The position numbers and the translations under genes were made by a program. A stretch of DNA of 37,470 bases from Chromatiales bacterium (lineage in GTDB: Bacteria; Pseudomonadota; Gammaproteobacteria; Steroidobacterales; GCA-2729495), in the NCBI GenBank assembly GCA_020831895.1, contig JAFIFS010000075.1:1-37470 (forward strand), read 5' to 3'. Below the pieces are notes generated by a model. The model searched no databases. It was not told where the DNA came from and was given only the letters and a program-made list of their open reading frames with translations. Of the stretch, positions 27,557-37,470 are shown piece after piece (the stretch's first letter is position 1; every line of letters starts with the position of its first letter).

Positions 27557-28820
27557 GGGGCATCGACGGCTTTGGCAGGCGGGCCGTGTATTCCTCGCTG
27601 AGCTGGTCCCAGCCTACAATGCCGGCGTGGCCCTCGACCGGTTCGCCCCGCAGGAATGACTCCAGCAACTCGCGCCGGGCCAGCCCGTCACGGTAGCCGA
27701 GCTCGATCAGCTCGCGCGTATAGTCGCCCTCGAACTGCAGGTAGCTCAGCAACTGGCGCCCGCCATAGTCCATCGAGCCGACCCCCCTCAGCAGCAGGCG
27801 TACCGGTCGCGGCATCGCGTCGACATGGCGCTGGGCGATCTCCCGGATATCCTGGCTGGGCAGCTGGATGCAGGTCTCCACGGAGCGTAGCTGGCCGAAA
27901 TCCCCGTCCATGCGGCCGTCCTGCCCGGCGCTTTCCAGGATCAGGTTGAGCCGGGTCAGGTTCTCGAGGTCGGCAGAGAGCCCATCCATGAACAACGCAT
28001 CGAGCATGTAGCCGGCGATGTTGCCAAAAGTCGGGTGATCGAGCGGCTCATCCGCCGCCGGCAGCGGCTCCGGTGCCTCGTTGCGCACGCCAATCACGAG
28101 AATACGGTCAGCACCCAGGTGCAGTGCCGGGGACAGTGGCGTAGCCTGGCGCATTGCGCCGTCGCCAAAATACTCACGGCCGATGCGCACCGCGGGAAAG
28201 ATCATCGGGACAGCGATGCTGGCCATCAAGTGATCGAGCGTGATCCGCGTGGGCCGCCCGCGCCGGCGCACCCGGTCCCAGTGCTCCATGCCAGGCGCGG
28301 ACTGGTAGAAGGATACCGAGCGCGCGGATCCGTAGCCCGCGCAGGTCACCGCCAGTGCCTCCAGGTAACCGCGGTCTATCGCCTGCTGGATGGCATCGAA
28401 ACCGATGTTCTCCTCCAGCAGCTCACGCAACGGGCTGTTGTCCAGCAGGGAACGTGGGTTGCGCCGGCCCAGCCCCCCCGTGACCAGGGTCGCGAACCAG
28501 TGCAGGCTGCTCCGCAACATGGTCAGGGCATCACTGCGAAACACCTGGTGACAATGGAAGTTGGCCCAGACGCGCTCGAGGTCAGCAACGCCGGCGGCAA
28601 AGCGCCGCGCACGGCTCGCGATCACGGCGGCACTGATCGCCCCGGCGGAAGTGCCACTCAGGATCGCGAACGGGTTGGGTGCGCGCGGTGGGAGAATCTC
28701 GCCGATGGCCTTCAGCACGCCGACCTGGTAGGCGCCGCGCGCACCGCCGCCCGGCAGCACCAGCGCAATCCTGCAGTCCTGGCATCCCCGGCCCATGCGC
28801 CCGATGGTCCGTACTTTCAT
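27552..28820 (-). CDS. Patatin-like phospholipase (RssA-like)
   Basis: Serine-hydrolase with a Ser-Asp dyad expected to act on phospholipid acyl chains; cellular role unknown. The 422-residue product has the oxyanion motif GGGARG at about 24-29, nucleophile GTSAG at about 56-60 with serine near 58, and the DGA triad aspartate near 220. The patatin domain covers about 17-240; the C-terminal 180 residues are not a domain I can name. No signal peptide or membrane segment is obvious. GGGGAGG lies just before the ATG. The last codon pair reads CTG-TAG with the stop in the REP arm. It follows pyk by 79 bases on the same strand. Confidence 0.88.
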   Translation of the reverse strand: MKVRTIGRMGRGCQDCRIALVLPGGGARGAYQVGVLKAIGEILPPRAPNPFAILSGTSAGAISAAVIASRARRFAAGVADLERVWANFHCHQVFRSDALTMLRSSLHWFATLVTGGLGRRNPRSLLDNSPLRELLEENIGFDAIQQAIDRGYLEALAVTCAGYGSARSVSFYQSAPGMEHWDRVRRRGRPTRITLDHLMASIAVPMIFPAVRIGREYFGDGAMRQATPLSPALHLGADRILVIGVRNEAPEPLPAADEPLDHPTFGNIAGYMLDALFMDGLSADLENLTRLNLILESAGQDGRMDGDFGQLRSVETCIQLPSQDIREIAQRHVDAMPRPVRLLLRGVGSMDYGGRQLLSYLQFEGDYTRELIELGYRDGLARRELLESFLRGEPVEGHAGIVGWDQLSEEYTARLPKPSMPL

Positions 28821-28837
28821 CTCCCTCCCCTGTCGGT

Positions 28838-28856
28838 CCCGGCCAGCACGGCCGGG
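28838..28856. terminator. GC-rich hairpin between pyk and the patatin-like gene
   Basis: CCCGGCC (28838-28844), five-base loop AGCAC, GGCCGGG (28850-28856). It could stop or pause transcripts leaving pyk, but no T-run follows on the minus strand, so intrinsic termination is not proven. Confidence 0.4.
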
Positions 28857-28899
28857 GATCCCATGTGCCGCCTGCAGGAAAAAGCGCCGGCTCCCGGGA

Positions 28900-30345
28900 T
28901 CAGGTGTCCTCGCTGGTTTCCGTGGCCACCCGCAGGATCTTCATCGTGTTCGTGCCGCCTGCCACGCCGCTCAGTTCACCGCGGGTGAAAATCACCAGGT
29001 CACCATCGGCCACGTGGCCCATCCCCTGGAGCAGGGCGAATATCTCGCGATATACGCGCTGCGCATCCGTATGTGTGATATCGAAAGAAATCGGGTAAAC
29101 ACCACGATACAGCGCAACGCGCCGCTTGGTGGCCTCGTGCCGGGTGAAGGCAAAGATCGGGATATCCGAGCGGATGCGGGACATCCACAGCGGCGTCGAG
29201 CCAGACTCGGTCAGCGCGATGATGCACTTCACATCGAGGTGGTTGGCCGCATACATCACCGCCATCGCGATCGCCTCGTCAACCGACTGGAACCGATCAT
29301 CGAGGCGGTGGCTCGGCCGGCCCAGCGTGAGGTGATAGGCCTCGGCCCCGACGCAGACATCCGCCATCGCGGCCACAGCCCGCGCCGGGTGTGTGCCAAC
29401 GGCCGTCTCCGCCGAGAGCATCACGGCATCGGTGCCGTCAATCACGGCGTTGGCGACATCGGAGACTTCGGCGCGTGTCGGCACGCGGCTGTGGATCATG
29501 GACTCCATCATCTGTGTCGCCGTAATGGCGACCTTGTGCCGCTCACGGGTCAGCTTAAGGATCTTCTTCTGCAGGCCGGTCAGGCCGGCATAGCCCGTCT
29601 CCACCCCGAGGTCTCCGCGGGCCACCATGACGGCATCGGCAGCGGCTATGATCGAGTCGAGGTGCTCGATTGCCTCGGCCCGCTCGATCTTGGCCACGAT
29701 GTGCGCCGCACCGCCCAGCGCGCGCAAGATGTCTCGCGCCTCGTGCAGGTCCTCGGCACGGCGGACGAAGGAAACGGCCACCCAGTCGACACCGAGTGCC
29801 GCGGCCTCCTGCAGGTCCTCGCGGTCCTTGTCGGTCAGTGCCGGGGCCGACAGCCCGCCTCCCTGGCGGTTGATGCCCTTGTTGTCGGCAAGGCGCCCGC
29901 CCTGGGTCACGCGGCAGTGGATACGGTCACCCTCGATACTGTCGACCGAGAGCACGATGAAGCCATCGTCAAGCAGCAAGGTATCACCGGGCGAGAGGTC
30001 GCGCGACAGCGCCGGGTAAGCGACGCCGACGGCCTCGGCAGTGCCACCTTCCGGGTCCATGCGGGCATCCAGCGTGAAAGGCTGGTTCTCTTCCAGCAGC
30101 ACGGCGCCGCCTGTGAACCGCTGGATCCGGATCTTCGGCCCCTGCAGGTCGCCGAGGATGCCTATGGTCCTGCCGGTCTGTGCGGCAATCTCGCGGATCA
30201 TCGCCACCCGGCGCTCCCGGCTACGGGCGTCGCCATGCGAGAAATTCAGCCGCACGACATCCGTTCCGGCGGCAACGAGGGACTCGAGTGCCTCGCGGCT
30301 GTCCGTGGCGGGCCCGAGGGTCGCGATGATCTTGGTATGGCGCAT
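28900..30345 (-). CDS. pyk: Pyruvate kinase
   Basis: Last step of glycolysis: PEP plus ADP to pyruvate plus ATP. The 481-residue product begins MRHTKIIATLGPATD, the family start, and has RLNFSHGDA, a K+/Mg-binding region GDLQGPKIRI, IVAKIERAEAI with the catalytic lysine, MVARGDLGVE, and ITATQMMESMI. Its length equals the E. coli enzyme. The open frame extends further upstream into pgk, but no conserved sequence precedes the ATG at 30345. It starts 19 bases after pgk, ending the tkt-gap-pgk-pyk run. Confidence 0.97.
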   Translation of the reverse strand: MRHTKIIATLGPATDSREALESLVAAGTDVVRLNFSHGDARSRERRVAMIREIAAQTGRTIGILGDLQGPKIRIQRFTGGAVLLEENQPFTLDARMDPEGGTAEAVGVAYPALSRDLSPGDTLLLDDGFIVLSVDSIEGDRIHCRVTQGGRLADNKGINRQGGGLSAPALTDKDREDLQEAAALGVDWVAVSFVRRAEDLHEARDILRALGGAAHIVAKIERAEAIEHLDSIIAAADAVMVARGDLGVETGYAGLTGLQKKILKLTRERHKVAITATQMMESMIHSRVPTRAEVSDVANAVIDGTDAVMLSAETAVGTHPARAVAAMADVCVGAEAYHLTLGRPSHRLDDRFQSVDEAIAMAVMYAANHLDVKCIIALTESGSTPLWMSRIRSDIPIFAFTRHEATKRRVALYRGVYPISFDITHTDAQRVYREIFALLQGMGHVADGDLVIFTRGELSGVAGGTNTMKILRVATETSEDT

Positions 30346-30364
30346 CGGTCGGGCGCCCGGCGCC

Positions 30365-31543
30365 TCAGCGGCGCCCTTCGGCACGTTCCTCGAGCACCGT
30401 GACGGCCGGAAGCTGCACACCCTCCAGGTATTCGAGGAATGCGCCACCACCAGTGGACACGTAGGAAACGCGGTGCGTGAGACGATAGCGGTCAAGGGCG
30501 GCAAGCGTGTCGCCACCACCAGCGATGCTGAACGCCGGCGAGGCGGCCACGGCCTTCGCGAGGGCGCGGGTTCCGCCGCCAAACTGCTCGATCTCGAAGA
30601 CACCGACAGGCCCGTTCCAGACGATGGTCCCGGCGGACTTCAGCAGGCGGGCATATGCGCGCGCGGTGGCCGGACCGACATCGAGGATCATCTCCTCGTC
30701 GCCGACCTCTGCCAGCCTGCGCACGTGTGCACGGGACCGGGCGCTGACCTCACGGGCAGTGATGACATCCCGGGGCAGCACCACCTCGGCCCTCTCCCGG
30801 GAACTGAGCAGCTTCGCGAGTTGTCCCACGTAATCGTGCTCGCACAGCGAGCGGCCGACGGGATGACCCGCGGCGGCCAGGAACGTGTTGGCTATGCCAC
30901 CGCCCGGTATCAGGTAATCCACCTTGCCCAGCAGCGCCTGCAGCACCTTGAGCTTGGTAGAGGCCTTGGAACCGCCGAGTATCGCGACCACCGGTCGCGC
31001 CGGCTTGCGCAGCGCGCGCCCCAGGGCATCCAGCTCGCCGAGCAGCAGGGGACCGGCGCAAGCCACCGGCGCGTGGCGGGCGACCGCATGCGTACTGGCC
31101 TGGGCACGATGTGCGGTACCGAAAGCATCCATGACGAAGACGTCGCACAGGGCGGCCATCTGCCTGCCGAGCCTGTCGTCATCCGCCTTCTCGCCGGGGT
31201 TGAAGCGCACGTTCTCGCACAGCGCGACCTCTCCGTCGGCGATCGGGAAACCGTGCAGCCAGTCGCGGATCATCGCCACCGGGCGGCCCAGCAGCATGGA
31301 CAGGTGCCGGGCAACCGGTGTCAGCGACCAGCGGGCATCGAACTGCCCCTCGACAGGACGACCCAGGTGCGACATCAGCATCACGGCTGCACCTCGCTCC
31401 AGCGCCAGGCGGATCGTCGGCAGTGCGGCGCGGATACGTGCGTCGCTGGTGACGACACCGCCCTCGACGGGAACGTTGAGGTCCAGGCGCATCAGCACCC
31501 GCTTGCCGGCGAGGGGCAGGTCTTCCATGCGCAGCAGGGCCAT
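30365..31543 (-). CDS. pgk: Phosphoglycerate kinase
   Basis: Reversible transfer of phosphate from 1,3-bisphosphoglycerate to ADP. The 392-residue product shows [29 protein letters not shown], an [11 protein letters not shown] stretch, [11 protein letters not shown], and GGGDTLAAL near the end, matching the family across both domains. The ATG at 31543 is supported by AGGAG six bases upstream; an upstream ATG at 31630 lies in gap. It is 29 bases after gap. Confidence 0.97.
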   Translation of the reverse strand: MALLRMEDLPLAGKRVLMRLDLNVPVEGGVVTSDARIRAALPTIRLALERGAAVMLMSHLGRPVEGQFDARWSLTPVARHLSMLLGRPVAMIRDWLHGFPIADGEVALCENVRFNPGEKADDDRLGRQMAALCDVFVMDAFGTAHRAQASTHAVARHAPVACAGPLLLGELDALGRALRKPARPVVAILGGSKASTKLKVLQALLGKVDYLIPGGGIANTFLAAAGHPVGRSLCEHDYVGQLAKLLSSRERAEVVLPRDVITAREVSARSRAHVRRLAEVGDEEMILDVGPATARAYARLLKSAGTIVWNGPVGVFEIEQFGGGTRALAKAVAASPAFSIAGGGDTLAALDRYRLTHRVSYVSTGGGAFLEYLEGVQLPAVTVLEERAEGRR

Positions 31544-31572
31544 CGGCAGCTCCTGATCCTGTTTTCCCGGGC

Positions 31573-32586
31573 TCAGCGCGCGTTGGCCAGCGCGATCGTC
31601 GTGTCCAGCATGCGGTTCGAGAAGCCCCACTCATTGTCGTACCAGGCACAGACCTTGACCAGCCTGCCGCCGACCACCTTCGTCATGCTGGCGTCGTAGA
31701 TCGACGAGGCGGGATTGTGGTTGAAGTCGATGGAAACCAGCGGCTCGTCGGTCCATGCCAGCACGCCCTTGAGGGGGCCCTCTGCGGCAGCACGCATCAG
31801 GCTGTGGATTTCCTCGGCGGTCGTGTCCCGCGCGGCAGTGAACGTGAGGTCCACCAGGGAGACGTTGATCGTCGGCACGCGCACGGCAAAGCCGTCGAGC
31901 CGGCCGTCGAGCTCGGGCAGCACGAGGCCGACAGCGGCGGCTGCCCCGGTCTTGGTCGGGATCATCGACTGCGTGGCTGATCGAGCACGCCTCAGGTCGG
32001 AGTGGTAGACGTCGGTGAGCACCTGGTCGTTGGTATAGGCATGAATCGTCGTCATCAGTCCGCTGATGAGCCCGATGGACTCGTGCAGCGGCTTGACCAT
32101 CGGTGCGAGGCAGTTCGTCGTGCACGAGGCGTTGGAAATCACCTGGTGACTCGCACTGAGCACCTGGTGATTGACGCCGTAGACGACGGTCGCATCCACG
32201 TCCTTGCCGGCGGGTGCCGAGATGATGACCTTCCGGGCACCGGCCTTCAGGTGGGCAGCCGCCTTGTCGCGGGTGGCAAAGAGACCCGTGCACTCCATCA
32301 CGACATCGACGCCGAGCGTCGACCAGGGCAGCCGGGAGGGATCACGCTCGGCGAAAACGCGGATCCGGTCTCCATTCACCACGAGATTGTCACCATCGAC
32401 GCTGACCTCGGCAGGGAACGGGCCATGGGCCGTGTCGTAGCGCGTCAGGTGGGCGTTGGTCCTGGCGTCACCAAGGTCGTTGATCGCGACGATGCTGATC
32501 TCCCCGGTGCGGCCCGACTCGTAGAGCGCACGCAGGACGTTGCGGCCGATGCGGCCATAACCGTTGATGGCGACCTTGACTGGCAT
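31573..32586 (-). CDS. gap: Glyceraldehyde-3-phosphate dehydrogenase, type I
   Basis: NAD(P)-dependent oxidation of glyceraldehyde 3-phosphate. The 337-residue product has [15 protein letters not shown] at the N terminus, [13 protein letters not shown] in the coenzyme site, catalytic [12 protein letters not shown] with cysteine near 155, and [12 protein letters not shown] near the C terminus. The NDLGD loop with an aspartate-rich end suggests an NAD preference, though erythrose-4-phosphate dehydrogenase relatives look alike; the neighbourhood favours GAPDH. GGGAG lies about eight bases before the ATG. Confidence 0.95.
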   Translation of the reverse strand: MPVKVAINGYGRIGRNVLRALYESGRTGEISIVAINDLGDARTNAHLTRYDTAHGPFPAEVSVDGDNLVVNGDRIRVFAERDPSRLPWSTLGVDVVMECTGLFATRDKAAAHLKAGARKVIISAPAGKDVDATVVYGVNHQVLSASHQVISNASCTTNCLAPMVKPLHESIGLISGLMTTIHAYTNDQVLTDVYHSDLRRARSATQSMIPTKTGAAAAVGLVLPELDGRLDGFAVRVPTINVSLVDLTFTAARDTTAEEIHSLMRAAAEGPLKGVLAWTDEPLVSIDFNHNPASSIYDASMTKVVGGRLVKVCAWYDNEWGFSNRMLDTTIALANAR

Positions 32587-32662
32587 GTTCGTTCTCCCTA
32601 GTCGTTACGGGCAGCGGGCCGGACCCGGGGCGGCCGCGCTCTATCTTACCAAGCCACCCGGA

Positions 32663-34693
32663 TCAGTTGGCGGCGAGCAGTTCGCGACCCAGCCCGGCAA
32701 CCCGCTCGGCTGTGAAGCCGAAATGGCGGAACAGATCTGAGGCGGGAGCCGACAGCCCGTAACCGCTCATGCCAAGCACACGGCCCGACGGACCAACCCA
32801 GCGGTACCAGCTGTCGGGCACACCGGCCTCGATCGCGATGCGCAGGCCCACCGACGCGGGAAGCACCGCTTCCTGCCAGGATGCGTCCTGCTTGGAAAAC
32901 AGGCACAGGCTGGGCATCGACACCACGCGCACACGCCGACCCTCTGCGGCCAGCAGGGCTGCGGCCTCGACCGCCAGCTGCACCTCCGAACCACTGGCCA
33001 TCAGGATCAGCTCGGGATCGGCTGCATCGACCAGCACGTAACCACCCCGGGCGACAGCGGTCACCTGCTCCGGACTGCGGGGCTGGGCCGGCAGGGACTG
33101 GCGACTCAGCGCGAGACTCGTGGGCCCGTCGCGGCGCTCCAGCGCATCGCGCCAGGCCCAGGCGGTCTCGAGGCCGTCACAGGGCCTCCATACGCGCATG
33201 TTCGGCATGATCCGCAGGCTCGCCAGGTGCTCGACCGGCTGGTGCGTGGGGCCGTCCTCGCCAAGACCGATCGAGTCATGGGTGAAGACATGGATGACGG
33301 GCGCTTCCATCAGGGCTGCCAGGCGCAGCGCATTGCGCGCATAGTCGGAGAATGTAAGGAACGTGCCGCCGTACGGGAGCACCCCGCCATGGAGCGCCAT
33401 GCCGTTCATTGCCGCTGCCATGCCGAACTCGCGTACGCCGTAGTAAATGTAGTTGCCCTCGAAACTGCCGGCGGCGACATCCACCGAACTGCGGTGCCGG
33501 GTCAGGTTCGAGCCGGTCAGGTCGGCCGAACCACCGACAAGCTCGGGCAACAGCGGAGCGAATGCGTTCAGGGCATCCTGTGAGGACTTGCGGGTGGCGC
33601 GCGCGCTGGTGTCAGCCGCAAAGCCCTCGAGGATGCGCGTGACCGCCTCGGTCCAGTCGGCCGGTAGCGCGCCGGACTGGCGGCGACGGAACTCGGCTGC
33701 AAGTTCGGGGTACTGCCCCGCATAGTCAGCGAACAGGCGCTCCCAGTCCGCCTGCGCCGCCTGCCCCCGAGCCCGGGCGTCCCAGTCAGCCCGGATATCC
33801 TCGGGAATCTCAAAGGGCGCGTGCGGCCAGCCGAGCGCAGCGCGAGCGGCGGCGATCTCGCTCCCGCCGAGCGGGGCACCATGGGTCTTTTCCGAGCCCT
33901 GCAGGTTCGGCGCGCCGTAGCCGATCACGGTCCGGCAGCAGATCAGGCTGGGCCGGTCATTGCGCGCCAGCGCCTCCTTGATCGCTTCCTGCACGGCCAC
34001 AGGGTCATGACCGTCGACATCCGCAACCACGTGCCAGCCGTAGGCGCGAAAGCGCGCCGGCGTGTCGTCCGCGAACCAGGCGTCAACCTCGCCGTCGATC
34101 GAGATCCCGTTGTCGTCGTAGAGGCAGACCAGCTTGCCGAGCCCCAGCGTGCCGGCCAGCGAGCAGGCCTCATGGGACACGCCCTCCATCAGGCAGCCAT
34201 CACCCAGGAACACGAAGGTTCGATGGTCGACGACCGGAAAGCCGGGCCGGTTGAAACGCGCAGCGAGCAGCGCCTCGGCCAGCGCCATGCCTACGGCGTT
34301 GGCCAGCCCCTGACCGAGCGGGCCGGTCGTGGTCTCGACCCCGATTTCGACCTCGCGCTCCGGGTGACCGGCGGTACGGGACCCGAGCTGGCGGAAATTG
34401 CGCAGCTCATCGATGCCGAGCGGGTAGCCGGTCAGGTGCGCCACTGCGTAGAGCAGCATGGAGCCGTGCCCGTTCGATAGCACGAACCGGTCCCGGTCCG
34501 GCCAGTGCGGATCAGCGGGGTTGTGCCTGAGGAAGTCGTTCCACAGCACCTCCGCGATGTCCGCCATGCCCATCGGCATGCCGGGGTGTCCTGAATTCGC
34601 CTGCTCGACCGCATCCATGGCCAGCGCGCGGACGGCATTGGCCAGCGCCCTGCGCCGTGCCGGGGAGCGGTTCCCACCGGGATTGCTTGTCAT
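32663..34693 (-). CDS. tkt: Transketolase
   Basis: Thiamine-diphosphate enzyme moving two-carbon units between sugar phosphates. The 676-residue product has [13 protein letters not shown] near 32-44, [22 protein letters not shown], the ThDP/Mg loop [10 protein letters not shown] with DDNGISIDG, and [18 protein letters not shown] in the pyrimidine domain. I chose the ATG at 34693, which gives a normal-length N terminus and fits a promoter just upstream; an in-frame ATG at 34753 overlaps that promoter. The gap to the next gene is 76 bases with no strong promoter visible. It heads the glycolytic run and is divergent from metK. Confidence 0.97.
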   Translation of the reverse strand: MTSNPGGNRSPARRRALANAVRALAMDAVEQANSGHPGMPMGMADIAEVLWNDFLRHNPADPHWPDRDRFVLSNGHGSMLLYAVAHLTGYPLGIDELRNFRQLGSRTAGHPEREVEIGVETTTGPLGQGLANAVGMALAEALLAARFNRPGFPVVDHRTFVFLGDGCLMEGVSHEACSLAGTLGLGKLVCLYDDNGISIDGEVDAWFADDTPARFRAYGWHVVADVDGHDPVAVQEAIKEALARNDRPSLICCRTVIGYGAPNLQGSEKTHGAPLGGSEIAAARAALGWPHAPFEIPEDIRADWDARARGQAAQADWERLFADYAGQYPELAAEFRRRQSGALPADWTEAVTRILEGFAADTSARATRKSSQDALNAFAPLLPELVGGSADLTGSNLTRHRSSVDVAAGSFEGNYIYYGVREFGMAAAMNGMALHGGVLPYGGTFLTFSDYARNALRLAALMEAPVIHVFTHDSIGLGEDGPTHQPVEHLASLRIMPNMRVWRPCDGLETAWAWRDALERRDGPTSLALSRQSLPAQPRSPEQVTAVARGGYVLVDAADPELILMASGSEVQLAVEAAALLAAEGRRVRVVSMPSLCLFSKQDASWQEAVLPASVGLRIAIEAGVPDSWYRWVGPSGRVLGMSGYGLSAPASDLFRHFGFTAERVAGLGRELLAAN

Positions 34694-34751
34694 TGGGTCT
34701 GCCAGAGGTCCTGAGGGTAGCGGCGCGGGAGGCGCCGGAAACGGGCGGCGC

Positions 34752-34780
34752 ATTGTCTCGTAAGGCCGTCCGCCCCGCAA
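34752..34780 (-). promoter_or_regulatory. Possible promoter of the tkt-gap-pgk-pyk run
   Basis: Minus-strand -35 TTGCGG (34775-34780) and -10 GACAAT (34752-34757) with a 17-base spacer. A start near 34745 would leave a leader of about 50 bases before the tkt ATG. Partial matches only, but spacing and placement are right. Confidence 0.5.
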
Positions 34781-34824
34781 CTTCGCCACTTCGCCGGCGT
34801 GCGGACTTCAACCTGCCGGGCGGC

Positions 34825-34830
34825 TATAAT
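34825..34830 (+). promoter_or_regulatory. -10 element for metK-ahcY
   Basis: Perfect TATAAT on the plus strand, 48 bases before the metK ATG, with a weak -35. It is enclosed by GCCGGG (34815-34820) and CCCGGC (34832-34837), an inverted repeat straddling the -10 that could be a repressor site or only chance in GC-rich DNA. No SAM-sensing leader structure is visible in the short leader. Confidence 0.55.
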
Positions 34831-34877
34831 CCCCGGCTCCCCTCAATGCCGCTCACGGCCCCCGCACGGAAGGCAAC

Positions 34878-37389
<2,512 letters not shown>

Positions 37390-37421
37390 GTAAGATAGAG
37401 CCGCTAGTGCGAACCACGTCG

Positions 37422-37470
<49 letters not shown>

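Noticed and set aside
28795..31699. Two long plus-strand frames antisense to pyk and pgk
   Set aside because: Both overlap strongly conserved glycolytic genes and show shadow-type composition.
34694..34789. Longer transketolase starting at 34753 or 34789
   Set aside because: The added proline-rich leader is not family-like and overlaps the likely promoter.
34831..34877. Possible SAM riboswitch before metK
   Set aside because: The leader after the predicted start is about 40 bases with no recognisable SAM-binding core.

Overview
The window is GC-rich, densely packed bacterial chromosome from a gammaproteobacterium, probably one near the Chromatiales/Xanthomonadales/Pseudomonas side of the class (inference). 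Reasons: a full-style dcw division/cell-wall cluster, a type A RNase P RNA gene beside mraZ, the block rsmI-lpoA-yraN-gmhA/diaA-sspBA-petCBA, the block murA-ibaG | kdsD-kdsC-lptCAB-rpoN-hpf-rapZ, meso-diaminopimelate-type MurE, and a GTAG-headed REP element. Nearly all genes are housekeeping genes with intact catalytic motifs. The last 48 bases are pure G, which looks like a sequencing or assembly artefact at a contig end.

Layout. (1) 1-9358, minus strand: mraZ-rsmH-ftsL-ftsI-murE-murF-mraY-murD-ftsW (ftsW cut by the window edge), with most stop and start codons overlapping, driven by a strong sigma70-type promoter at 9410-9437 and followed by a three-repeat MraZ operator at 9376-9400. (2) 9571-10060: a cluster of three inverted repeats, then rnpB on the minus strand with its promoter. 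(3) 10123-12046, plus strand: two overlapping membrane-protein genes I cannot identify; these are the main unknowns. (4) 12055-16899: rsmI (minus), lpoA-yraN-gmhA/diaA (plus), sspA-sspB (minus). (5) 16961-19576, minus: petA-petB-petC, the cytochrome bc1 complex. (6) 19704-21236, minus: ibaG-murA. (7) 21332-27459, plus: kdsD-kdsC-lptC-lptA-lptB-rpoN-hpf-rapZ. (8) 27455-27556: a REP pair whose two heads supply the stop codons of both converging genes. (9) 27552-34693, minus: tkt-gap-pgk-pyk plus a patatin-like protein. (10) 34878-37389, plus: metK-ahcY.

How the genes work together. Envelope building dominates: murA (first committed step), murD/E/F and mraY make the lipid-linked peptidoglycan precursor, ftsW/ftsI polymerise and cross-link it at the septum, lpoA would activate a class A synthase, kdsD/kdsC/gmhA make LPS core sugars, and lptA/B/C move LPS outward. 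RapZ and the sigma54 block add regulation. The glycolytic/pentose block (tkt, gap, pgk, pyk) and the methyl-cycle pair (metK, ahcY) are divergently transcribed from a shared 184-bp region.

Notable departures from the gene order I know from E. coli and Pseudomonas: mlaFEDCB is absent between ibaG and kdsD, ptsN is absent between hpf and rapZ, dolP is absent after gmhA/diaA, and the unknown membrane pair sits between rnpB and rsmI. I do not see a defence system, prophage, CRISPR array or insertion sequence.
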